NCBI RefSeq assembly: GCF_041227145.1
Contig: NZ_JBGFSP010000003.1
Span: forward strand, 2,418,001 to 2,482,000
DNA length: 64,000 nucleotides
Direction of reading: 5' to 3'
Source of the DNA: Bacteroides sp. AN502(2024)
GTDB taxonomy: Bacteria; Bacteroidota; Bacteroidia; Bacteroidales; Bacteroidaceae
Shown here: piece by piece, positions 39,413-47,679 of the stretch
Layout: every line of letters starts with the position of its first letter
Numbering within the stretch: the first letter of the stretch is position 1
Notes under the pieces: model-generated
Database searches by the model: none
What the model was told of the DNA's origin: nothing
Seen by the model: only the letters and a program-made list of their open reading frames with translations
Translations under genes and position numbers: made by a program

Positions 39413-40279
39413 ATGAAGAAAGTAGTTTATTTATTGGCTTGTTCCTGCCTGGTAGCAGGAGTATTTGTTTCTTGCGGTACTCAGAAAAAAGCGAATGCCT
39501 CCAAAGGGCAGAGTACGGTCACATTGTCATATTCCAAATCATTGAAAGCTCCGGAAGACCAGAGCTTGGATTTGTCTGTCGATAAAGATGGTTATATCAC
39601 CATCTTTGACGGTAAGACATTCAAGGGGTGGCGTGGTTATGGAAAAGATCGTGTCCCTTCCAAATGGACCATCGAAGATGGCTGCATCAAATTTAACGGA
39701 ACCGGTGGTGGTGAAGCACAAGATGGTGACGGTGGAGACTTGCTTTTTGCTCATAAATTTAAGAACTTTGAGTTGGAACTAGAATGGAAGGTTGCTAAAG
39801 GAAGTAATTCCGGAATTATGTATTTGGTTCAGGAGGTTACTTCTAAAGACAAGGATGGTAATGACGTGCTTGAACCTCTTTATTATTCTGCACTTGAATA
39901 TCAGATTCTGGATAATGAAAATCATCCGGATGCAAGATTGGGTAGGAATGGTAATCGCCAGTCGGCTTCTCTGTATGATTTGATTCCGGCTGTTCCTCAA
40001 AATTCGAAGCCGTATGGCCAATGGAACAAGGCCAAGATTTTGGTTTATAAAGGCACGGTTGTTCATGGACAAAATGATAAAAACGTACTCGAATTTCATT
40101 TGTGGACAAAACAATGGACCGAAATGTTGCAGGCAAGTAAGTTTTCTGAAAGCAGTCTGCCTTTGGCATTTAAATTGCTGAACAATTGCGGCGGAGAAAA
40201 TCGCGAAGGCTTCATTGCTTTGCAGGACCATGGTGATGATGTATGGTACCGTAACATTCGTGTGAAAGTTTTGGAGTAA
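39413..40279 (+). CDS. DUF1080 protein, predicted 3-keto-glycoside hydrolase
   Basis: 288 aa from ATG 39413, chosen for the lipoprotein signal FVSCGTQ (Cys21). Concanavalin-like DUF1080 domain: IFDGKTFKGWRGYG, FKNFELELEWKVAKGSNSGI, ALEYQILDNENHPDA, and C-terminal QDHGDDVWYRNIRVK. Pfam names this family 3-keto-disaccharide hydrolase, and members cleave glycosides already oxidised at C3. With the Tat-exported oxidoreductase just upstream it forms an oxidise-then-cleave pair. Last gene of its operon, followed by a terminator. Confidence 0.92.
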   Translation: MKKVVYLLACSCLVAGVFVSCGTQKKANASKGQSTVTLSYSKSLKAPEDQSLDLSVDKDGYITIFDGKTFKGWRGYGKDRVPSKWTIEDGCIKFNGTGGGEAQDGDGGDLLFAHKFKNFELELEWKVAKGSNSGIMYLVQEVTSKDKDGNDVLEPLYYSALEYQILDNENHPDARLGRNGNRQSASLYDLIPAVPQNSKPYGQWNKAKILVYKGTVVHGQNDKNVLEFHLWTKQWTEMLQASKFSESSLPLAFKLLNNCGGENREGFIALQDHGDDVWYRNIRVKVLE

Positions 40280-40313
40280 TTATTGGATTGAGATAAGTAA
40301 ATCTAAAAATAAA

Positions 40314-40342
40314 ATCCTGCCAATTGATGAGGTTGGCAGGAT
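40314..40342. terminator. Terminator between convergent operons
   Basis: ATCCTGCCAA / TTGGCAGGAT perfect 10-bp stem, 9-nt loop, preceded by AAAA so it may also serve the minus-strand phosphatase gene. Confidence 0.75.
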
Positions 40343-40371
40343 AACTTGTATTAGGTACTAAATCGTGTGTG

Positions 40372-41661
40372 TTATTTATCTTTAGGGGTATATCGAGTCA
40401 ATTTATTACGGTAATATTTCGAAACATCGTGCCAATGATAGAAAGGAGCGCAATCAGTCTTTACAGGCAGTGATGTCTCTTTTTCGTTCAATAGTACACG
40501 TACTAAGATATTTTTGTTGTCCGGTTTACGGTAAAAAATGAGTTGGATGTTGGCAGCCATTGGAAAGTATCGGTAGCACTGCCAATGTTCAGCTAATGTT
40601 TCCATATCCTCCGTGACATATCCGCAATCTCCCAATTCCATTAGTACCGCCAATGGCAATAGGCAACTTTCGTGTCCGAAACGCAACGTGGCACTTGGTT
40701 CTTCTCGGACAATACAACTATCGGCAGTGTCTAGTATATTCCGAAGTAGGTTGGCTTCTTTATAAGGCATCATCCGTTCGGTCAGAGGTGTATCACCTGA
40801 ATCCAGATACCAGAGAACATTTAGACAGCTCCAAAGTTCATAACACTCTTTGGGAGTAAACAAATGATAAAGATCCAGTTCCTTTTCATCATGTGACTGC
40901 ATATTGATGGTTATATAGAATAACTCTTCCATGAAATGTGATGGATCAATGGTGTTCTGTATGTATGCTGTGTCGGTAAACAGCACTTTCATCAATCGTT
41001 CCGGGTGAATATGCTGTTGTTTGAATGCTTTGAGAAGCTCTGCTTTCGAATTTGCATGCAGAGAAGCAAGATAATTGTCGTGATAATTCATGTAATACAT
41101 ATCGTGTAAACTGGCGTCGTTGTAGATGCGCAGTTGAGGATTTAATGCTTGCAGTTGAAGACATTCGGCTGTCATGGATAGGATACAACGGACTACATTG
41201 GTAGACCGTGCATCGATTACTGTATTTCCGGAAAATATTTCCGGAAAATTATGGTACATACGTTGGGCGATGCCTCGATGTTGCCGTGCACCTAGTGGAG
41301 TAAGTTCTCCTAAACGTCCATTGGCAAGTTGCCGGATACGATTTATTTTTTCCATTGTTTTCTTTCCCGTAGTGCTTAACACTCCGGCAGAATCCGCTTT
41401 CTGCAAGATGGTTAGCACATGGACATAGTCATATTCGGACAGATGAAAACGGGAACCGTGACGAGCATATGTGCTGATATAGAAGGGTTGGTATCCTTGC
41501 GGTGCCGTTGAATAGCTATTTTGGGGTGGTACTTGATAGGCCAGGTAATTGGCAGCGGAAAAACATTTGTTCTGTTGAATTTCTATACGGGAGGTTTGTG
41601 CATAGGCAACATACCATGGTAGCACAAACATCCCATAAAATAAAAGTTTCTTTATTATCAT
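40372..41661 (-). CDS. Histidine acid phosphatase (branch 2, MINPP-like)
   Basis: 429 aa with a signal peptide (cleavage near AYA-QT, residue 21). Catalytic RHGSR at about residue 66 preceded by YISTYA; distal motif FGHES (about 329) in place of the usual HAE/HD. Branch-2 histidine phosphatases remove phosphomonoesters such as inositol or sugar phosphates through a phosphohistidine. Final gene of the minus-strand locus, 27 nt after the phosphodiester glycosidase. That order suggests it dephosphorylates the product of that enzyme. Phytate-type activity is the alternative. Confidence 0.85.
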   Translation of the reverse strand: MIIKKLLFYGMFVLPWYVAYAQTSRIEIQQNKCFSAANYLAYQVPPQNSYSTAPQGYQPFYISTYARHGSRFHLSEYDYVHVLTILQKADSAGVLSTTGKKTMEKINRIRQLANGRLGELTPLGARQHRGIAQRMYHNFPEIFSGNTVIDARSTNVVRCILSMTAECLQLQALNPQLRIYNDASLHDMYYMNYHDNYLASLHANSKAELLKAFKQQHIHPERLMKVLFTDTAYIQNTIDPSHFMEELFYITINMQSHDEKELDLYHLFTPKECYELWSCLNVLWYLDSGDTPLTERMMPYKEANLLRNILDTADSCIVREEPSATLRFGHESCLLPLAVLMELGDCGYVTEDMETLAEHWQCYRYFPMAANIQLIFYRKPDNKNILVRVLLNEKETSLPVKTDCAPFYHWHDVSKYYRNKLTRYTPKDK

Positions 41662-41688
41662 GTAAATTGATTTATATGACCTATGAAA

Positions 41689-42687
41689 TTATTCCTTAAC
41701 TGTAATCATCCAGAAGGTGCGCATGGTGCGTTCGGCGCCATCCGTCGGCTTGTTTTGGAGAGTGAAGTTACCGGTCTTCGGATCCTTGATAACCATTTGT
41801 GCCGAACCGCCGCCGTCCATGGTGATGGCATTGGTGCATCCCATGGATTTCATCAAACTTCCGGCTTCTGAGTAAGTCAGTCCCATGGATATTTCCGAAC
41901 GGCCGTCCACTACCATAAAGATGACGGTACCATCTTTGCGATAGCCAATGCACGAAAAAGGATATTGGTCTTCTAATGGGATATAAGTCCCATCGAGGTA
42001 AATATCAAAACCTTTGCATATCTTACTGTCGCGTAGCGGCTGATAACCGCCACCTGTACATTCCTGAAGGTTGGATTGCATGTCGTCGTATTTGTCGGCA
42101 TCGGCAATGAGCACTTTACCCGCTTTGTCCACAGCCAGAAAACTAAGAGCCTGATGTACCATGCCATGTTGCGGTACGAAATGGTCTTGTAATATTTTTC
42201 CCCGATGATGGACAGGTCCCCGACAACCGAAGTCCAATGGGGTGACTCCGTTCTCATTCGGATCCCATCTGAAGAAATCACCGCTCATTACTGCCATTAC
42301 ACGTTCACCGTCCTTATCGAATTTGTTGGCTATTTCAGAAGGTCTCATCATAGGGAACGGATTGTTTTCGGTCGGATCGCAACATCCTGTTTTCAATGCG
42401 GCGCCTGCTGCATCGGCTTCCATCACGACGATATTAATGGATGCGGGGCGCTCGGATTTTTTGATAACTTGTACTTTCGTGTGCGTAATTCCTTCTGTAA
42501 GCTTTGTCTCATTCCATTTTTGTACGGTTTTTACTTCCGAACATTTTTTCAGCATATCAATTATATTGCTGTCTTTCTGTTCTTCTTGGGAGCTTCCCGA
42601 TTCCTCCATCTCGTTTTTGTCACAGGAATAAGCCAAAAAGAAAAAGGCTGACAAACTTAATGTGAAAGTAAGTCTTTTCAAATTCAT
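41689..42687 (-). CDS. Phosphodiester glycosidase (NAGPA/DUF2233 family), lipoprotein
   Basis: 332 aa. Lipobox FLAYSCDK near residue 22. Core motifs of the family: GDFFRWDPNENGVTPL, CTGGGYQPL, TVIFMVVDGRS, and the signature TMDGGGSAQM (about residue 289). The mammalian relative removes GlcNAc from GlcNAc-phospho-mannose, exposing a phosphomonoester. Bacterial members are diverse, but the DGGGS site is retained here. Directly precedes a histidine phosphatase in the operon, a natural second step. Surface or periplasmic location expected. Confidence 0.88.
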   Translation of the reverse strand: MNLKRLTFTLSLSAFFFLAYSCDKNEMEESGSSQEEQKDSNIIDMLKKCSEVKTVQKWNETKLTEGITHTKVQVIKKSERPASINIVVMEADAAGAALKTGCCDPTENNPFPMMRPSEIANKFDKDGERVMAVMSGDFFRWDPNENGVTPLDFGCRGPVHHRGKILQDHFVPQHGMVHQALSFLAVDKAGKVLIADADKYDDMQSNLQECTGGGYQPLRDSKICKGFDIYLDGTYIPLEDQYPFSCIGYRKDGTVIFMVVDGRSEISMGLTYSEAGSLMKSMGCTNAITMDGGGSAQMVIKDPKTGNFTLQNKPTDGAERTMRTFWMITVKE

Positions 42688-42725
42688 AATTACTTTTTTA
42701 AATGGTGAATAAATCTATTAATAAG

Positions 42726-42761
42726 TCTTCCTCTGTCGGGAAGAAACCGGACAGAGGAAGA
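42726..42761 (-). promoter_or_regulatory. Intra-operon hairpin before the phosphodiester glycosidase
   Basis: Perfect 12-bp stem TCTTCCTCTGTC / GACAGAGGAAGA with a 12-nt loop in the 99-nt gap between two co-directional genes. No T-tract follows on the minus strand. It probably stabilises or partially separates the surface-protein part of the mRNA from the enzyme part. Confidence 0.6.
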
Positions 42762-42786
42762 TTAAACAACGAATGTTACTTGAAAA

Positions 42787-44559
42787 CTAATCTTTTACCG
42801 TGATTGTAATTTTTCTCAAGATAAAATTGTCGAGGTCTGTGAAATAGAGAGCGTTCCCGTCAGGACTCATTGCCAGTCCATGAGTCATGTTCAATTGTGC
42901 TACGGAACCATCACCGTCTTGCTTTCCCTTGGCACCGGTTCCGGTGATGGTGCTGACAGTGGCATCTTCGTACCCTTTTGCACCGGGACGTATTCTTCTT
43001 ATCTTATTATTGTAAGGGTCGGTGAAATAGATGTCCCCGCGCGTCTTGTCTACAACGATGGCTGCCGGTTGGATGAGTTGGGCTGTCAAGGGTTGTCCAG
43101 CTGCACCGTCTGTGCTACCTTTGCCATTGCCGGCAAACTTGGTTGCATTACCATCTGGAGACACTACATAAAAACCGTCCTCTTGTGCTCCTATTATTAG
43201 GTTGTCGTTTGCATCAAAGTCCATGGAGTGAATGCCATTCGGGGTATTCGAGAGATGTACGAAAGTCTGCTTTGAAGCATTGTTGAAGTTGCCTTTCGGA
43301 TATTTGTAGACTTTTCTTTCATCTCTGCACAATACATACATATTGCCTTTGGAGTCGAATTTTACATCCATTGCGTTACTAAGCCCTGAAACTACGACTT
43401 CCACTTGCTGGTTATTACCTTGATTCGGATTCATTCTTCCTATTTCGGCGCTTCCTTTGTAAGCTATGTAAAGCATCTTGTCGTCCGGATTTACTCCCAA
43501 GTTCCAAGGATGCCCGTTATTGTGAGCCTCGACTAATGTCGTTTTTTCTTTCTTTTGCAGGTCAAATGCATGAATAATATGGGCAGTTCCGCGTTGTCCT
43601 ACTGCCAGTCGTCCGTCCGGCAAGAATGCCAGCCCATGAATACCACCTAATTTTTCTCCGATATGAACGTCACTGCTGACAGTATATACCAGTTCTGGTT
43701 TCGTATATTCGAATTCCGGTCCTTCTACAGTGCGGTTACCTACTTTTACCACTACTTTGTAGCTTCCCGGTTCGTTAAGTGGGGCGATAACAGTCAGTTC
43801 CATTGCTGAGGCACTCTTTACTTCGGCCGCTTTTCCGTTGATGGTTACGATGTTTTCCTTTGCTACGGTACTGAAGTTTTCGCCGGTAATGACGATTTCG
43901 GTGCCTTCGTGACCCGATGACGGGCTGATGCCATCTACTTTGAGAGTAGGAGTAGCCAGACAACTGAATGTCAGGGATTGGTTCTTTTGCACTCCGGCTT
44001 TCACTGTAAGCACATAGTCGCCCGGTTCAAGTTGAGGCACAGTCACGGTCAGCGAGGTGGTGCTGGAAGCGGTAATGATTGCTGCTTTTTCACCGAAGAA
44101 GACTTCGTTTTCTTCGGCTGTTGCACTGAATCCCTTACCGGTAATGATTATCTCATCTCCTGCATATCCGGTAGTCTTTTCTAATGCATTAACCTCCAGT
44201 TTGACATCATACGAGCCTTCCGTATAGGTGAAAGAGGGACCCTCTACCGTCTGTCCGTTTACGGTTATCATCAATGGGAAGGTTCCTGCTAGGTTTGGAG
44301 GGACTGTCATCTTTAAAATAGTAACTGAAGTTTCCACGGCAGTGAGCTGTTCACCATTCAATGTAACAATGTTTTCGGATGGTATAATGCTGAATCCTTG
44401 TCCGGTAATGGTCACTTCGTCACCGGCAACTCCTTCGTTGGGAGTCATTGAGAAAACCTTCAGTTCTTTGAATGTGGTGTTTTCATCATCGTCCGAACAG
44501 CCTCCTGCTCCTAACAGCGTGCAGGCCAATAAATATAAAAAACTTTTTTTGATATTCAT
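42787..44559 (-). CDS. Surface lipoprotein with three IPT/TIG domains and NHL propeller
   Basis: 590 aa. Lipobox GAGGCSDD (about residue 21). Three IPT/TIG domains in tandem (about 32-112, 115-205, 208-285), each with the GxEVTITGxGFS pattern, then an NHL-type beta-propeller (about 290-590) with blades such as LAFLPDGRLAVGQRG and HGLAMSPDGNALYFTD. Likely an extended surface glycan-binding protein, the TIG domains acting as a stalk. Encoded between a paralogue and the phosphodiester glycosidase. Confidence 0.85.
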   Translation of the reverse strand: MNIKKSFLYLLACTLLGAGGCSDDDENTTFKELKVFSMTPNEGVAGDEVTITGQGFSIIPSENIVTLNGEQLTAVETSVTILKMTVPPNLAGTFPLMITVNGQTVEGPSFTYTEGSYDVKLEVNALEKTTGYAGDEIIITGKGFSATAEENEVFFGEKAAIITASSTTSLTVTVPQLEPGDYVLTVKAGVQKNQSLTFSCLATPTLKVDGISPSSGHEGTEIVITGENFSTVAKENIVTINGKAAEVKSASAMELTVIAPLNEPGSYKVVVKVGNRTVEGPEFEYTKPELVYTVSSDVHIGEKLGGIHGLAFLPDGRLAVGQRGTAHIIHAFDLQKKEKTTLVEAHNNGHPWNLGVNPDDKMLYIAYKGSAEIGRMNPNQGNNQQVEVVVSGLSNAMDVKFDSKGNMYVLCRDERKVYKYPKGNFNNASKQTFVHLSNTPNGIHSMDFDANDNLIIGAQEDGFYVVSPDGNATKFAGNGKGSTDGAAGQPLTAQLIQPAAIVVDKTRGDIYFTDPYNNKIRRIRPGAKGYEDATVSTITGTGAKGKQDGDGSVAQLNMTHGLAMSPDGNALYFTDLDNFILRKITITVKD

Positions 44560-44580
44560 ATTCTTTTAGATTGTTTACGT

Positions 44581-45852
44581 TTAATACTCGATTTTCCGAA
44601 TGGCATAATTGGTACGGTCGGATACGTACAAGGTACGGTTCGCTTCGTCTAGCAGAATATCGTACGGATTGCCGAATACTGCTTTATCGACACTGCCGTC
44701 AGCGATTGCTCCACCTGAAGTACCTACTAATGTGATTACTGTGCCATCCGCATAACCATTCTTGCCGCGTGTAATGCGTTTTATTTTTTGTGCACTGCCT
44801 GTATTGCCATCATTTCCGTCTACCGTATAGATGGTACCTTCCGAGTCGATGACAAAGCCATATACTTGGTTGAATTTGGCACTTCTCGGATTACCCGGTG
44901 TACCGTCCGAATCTCCTTTCTCGGAACCTGCGATACAAGTAATCTCTTTATTGGGAGTCACCATGAAGAATTGTCCACGGTCATTGCTGCTGACAATCAG
45001 GTTGCCTTCGGGATCAAACTCCATAGCGTGTATTTGGTTGCATCCTTCTTCCTCTTGGAAGTTCACCCAAGATTTCGGAGTGTTGAGGTTTCCGGCTTCC
45101 GCACGGAAAATGCCGGCTTCGCGGCAAAGGATATACAGATTGCCGGTTTTGTCAAACTTCACGTCTTGTACGTTGCCGGGTCCTTTCCAGAATTCAGTCG
45201 TTTCTTTCGTGCTCAGATTATATCTGAATAGCGAACCGGAGGCTTTGCAGGCGATATATAACATACCGTCATGGGCAGTCATTCTCCAAGGATGCTTGCC
45301 TTCCAACGTTTTACCCGTAATCAAAAAACTACTGTTTCCTTTCACATCGACACTGTAAATGGACGAATTTCCCCGGTCTGTCACTGCCATAGTCTTGCCT
45401 TTCTCGATCCATGCCAATCCGTGTACATTTATGAATTTCGTACCAAACTTGTCACCCACTGCCGTACCCTGTGTTCCTCCACAGAGAGTGGAGACTTTGA
45501 TTTTGTTGTTTAAGTCACGATAAGTGAATTTAGATCCGGTATAGGTTTTTCCGTTGATGGTAAGCATCACGGGAAAGGAACCTAATGGATTTTCCGGAGC
45601 GATGAATTTGATGTATTCGTTGGGGTTCACTTCAGTCACTGCTGCCGTTTCACCATACAATGTTATTATGTTTTCTGCTGCTACGGAATGGAATCCTTCG
45701 CCATACAGCGTGATTTCCGTACCTGCTGTTCCTAATGTAGGACGGATGGCTACTAATGTGGTCCGTTTTTGCTCCTTGTCGTCTGTACAACTGATAGCAC
45801 ATAATATCAGCAGGCAGCCAAGGATACATCTATAAAATATATTCTTTTTCAT
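44581..45852 (-). CDS. Surface lipoprotein with one IPT/TIG domain and NHL propeller
   Basis: 423 aa. Lipobox CAISCTDD (about residue 22), one IPT/TIG domain (about 35-112; RPTLGTAGTEITLYGEGFHS), then an NHL propeller with blades VHGLAWIEKGKTMAVTD and PYDILLDEANRTLYVSD. Shorter paralogue of the neighbour at 42787-44559. Third position after SusC and SusD, the usual place for surface glycan-binding proteins. The 21-nt gap to the next gene shows one operon. Confidence 0.85.
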   Translation of the reverse strand: MKKNIFYRCILGCLLILCAISCTDDKEQKRTTLVAIRPTLGTAGTEITLYGEGFHSVAAENIITLYGETAAVTEVNPNEYIKFIAPENPLGSFPVMLTINGKTYTGSKFTYRDLNNKIKVSTLCGGTQGTAVGDKFGTKFINVHGLAWIEKGKTMAVTDRGNSSIYSVDVKGNSSFLITGKTLEGKHPWRMTAHDGMLYIACKASGSLFRYNLSTKETTEFWKGPGNVQDVKFDKTGNLYILCREAGIFRAEAGNLNTPKSWVNFQEEEGCNQIHAMEFDPEGNLIVSSNDRGQFFMVTPNKEITCIAGSEKGDSDGTPGNPRSAKFNQVYGFVIDSEGTIYTVDGNDGNTGSAQKIKRITRGKNGYADGTVITLVGTSGGAIADGSVDKAVFGNPYDILLDEANRTLYVSDRTNYAIRKIEY

Positions 45853-45895
45853 AATTGTTGTCTTAATCTTTTTTTTATGAATCGTTTTCGATTCG

Positions 45896-47668
45896 TTAGA
45901 AGTGAAGTCCGTCTTCCCAGCCCGGGTTTTGTGTCAAGGCACCACCCGTTAAAGTACGTTCATTAGAGGGGATAGGTGATAGATAATCTCTCTCTTCGTT
46001 GAACGAGAACTTGGTGTCCCTATGGGGTTCGATATAGCCATGGTTACGGTCGCTGAGGATAATATCCTTCTCCACTTCCAAGTAAGTGACCCCATCCTTA
46101 TCGCTTGGCTTTGCACCTTCGTATAAGCAGACATCAGGCACTCCGTCACCATCTAAGTCTACTTCTTTGTTAATGCTGTCAAAGTAGATGCCTAACAAAC
46201 GTTGTGTCAGTATTTGTCCTTCTTTCCAACGCAGGATGTCACTGGTCCGGAAGTTTTCTTGTAATAATTCGATGCTCCTTTCGCGACGGATTTCCAGAAT
46301 CACTCCTTTATTAGGGCCTGTTACCCCTATATATCCGGTAGCTTTATTGTCCAAATAAGGGTCGATGTTGGCATTGGCCACATTCATGGAGAGATGCTTC
46401 ATCTCCACGCGGTCGCGCAGCTTGTTGACGGTCTTGTCCAAATCGGCCTGCGTCAGTTTACCCAGTTCGGCACGTGCTTCCGCATAGTTCAGATAGACTT
46501 CGCCCAATCGGAAAATAATTAAATCATTGTCACTTGTTCCACCGGCATCTTGTGCTTCCGTACCGAGGAATTTGGTCGGTTGATATCCGGTAATGCTGGT
46601 GGCGAGATCGGGAGCTACCTGTTTGGTTGAGCCGATACGTTTGTACCCCGGTGTACGGATAGATTGTGCCAAGCGCGGGTCGCGGTTTTTGCATTCTTCC
46701 ATAAAGCTCATTTTGTCGTAGCCCGGTTTGTCTGTAAAGCGGGTACCGTCTTTCATTAAATAGCTATTGATGATTTTCTTGGTTACTCCCGGACGACCAT
46801 AAGTTTTGTTGGTCAGATACTGTCCGACATCGCAATACACTTTATATTCGGCATTGAGATTGCGTGCCAGAATCACCTCACATTCTTGTGCCCTGTGCGA
46901 AGAGAACAGATTACGGTAACATACGTCTTTCCCGCCTTCTGTGTAAAGGGAGTATCCGCTGTGTTCTATCAGCTCGGAAGCAGCGGCAGCAGATTGTTCC
47001 AGGTAATATTCCCACGAGTGCTCGGGATAAGAGATGTTGTGATACTTGCGGAACGTACCTTCGAAGAGGCAGAAGCGTGCCTTGAGGGCTAATGCCGTCC
47101 ATCTGGTGACTCGGTAGAGCGAACGTTCTTTCGATAGATTGGCGATGGCATAATCGATGTCTTCTATCATGCGTTGCATGACATATTCGCGCGAGTCTCT
47201 CGGTTTCTTGAGCATCGCTTCGTCGTCAGAGTTGATTTGACGGTCATACCAGGGAACATCACCGAAGTTCTTTACTTTTTCAAAATAGAAATAGGCGCGG
47301 AAAAAACGTGCCAATGCATCGTATCGCGTTCTCACGTTGGCATCATCGCAATTGACCGAATACTCGAGTAAGGTGTTGAAGTTACGTAAGTTCCCCCAGT
47401 CCCATCCACCGCCGGAACTTGGAACCACCCGTCCGTCTCTCATAATGGAGGCAGCCGAACCATGCGTGATATTATCAAGGTCGTCCCTGTAGAGTGAGCT
47501 GGATGGAAATGAGTTATAGAAGGCATTGGAATAGGCCTGTAACTCTTTCTCGTTGGAGAAAAATGTTTCTGGAGACATTTTGTCCTGTGGCAGTTTGTCC
47601 AACCAGTCGCCACATGACATCAGTGTCAGAGAACAACTAAATATCGTTACTAATAATTTCTTATTCAT
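45896..47668 (-). CDS. SusD/RagB-like lipoprotein
   Basis: 590 aa. Lipobox LMSCGDWLDKLPQDKMSPE (Cys19) followed by the typical SusD start. TPR-like helices (ARFFRAYFYFEKVKNFGDVPW). C-terminal SusD region with VILEIRRERSIELLQENFR and DILRWKEG. Partner of the SusC gene 11 nt upstream. Binds the substrate at the cell surface. Confidence 0.95.
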   Translation of the reverse strand: MNKKLLVTIFSCSLTLMSCGDWLDKLPQDKMSPETFFSNEKELQAYSNAFYNSFPSSSLYRDDLDNITHGSAASIMRDGRVVPSSGGGWDWGNLRNFNTLLEYSVNCDDANVRTRYDALARFFRAYFYFEKVKNFGDVPWYDRQINSDDEAMLKKPRDSREYVMQRMIEDIDYAIANLSKERSLYRVTRWTALALKARFCLFEGTFRKYHNISYPEHSWEYYLEQSAAAASELIEHSGYSLYTEGGKDVCYRNLFSSHRAQECEVILARNLNAEYKVYCDVGQYLTNKTYGRPGVTKKIINSYLMKDGTRFTDKPGYDKMSFMEECKNRDPRLAQSIRTPGYKRIGSTKQVAPDLATSITGYQPTKFLGTEAQDAGGTSDNDLIIFRLGEVYLNYAEARAELGKLTQADLDKTVNKLRDRVEMKHLSMNVANANIDPYLDNKATGYIGVTGPNKGVILEIRRERSIELLQENFRTSDILRWKEGQILTQRLLGIYFDSINKEVDLDGDGVPDVCLYEGAKPSDKDGVTYLEVEKDIILSDRNHGYIEPHRDTKFSFNEERDYLSPIPSNERTLTGGALTQNPGWEDGLHF

Positions 47669-47679
47669 GATTGTTCATT

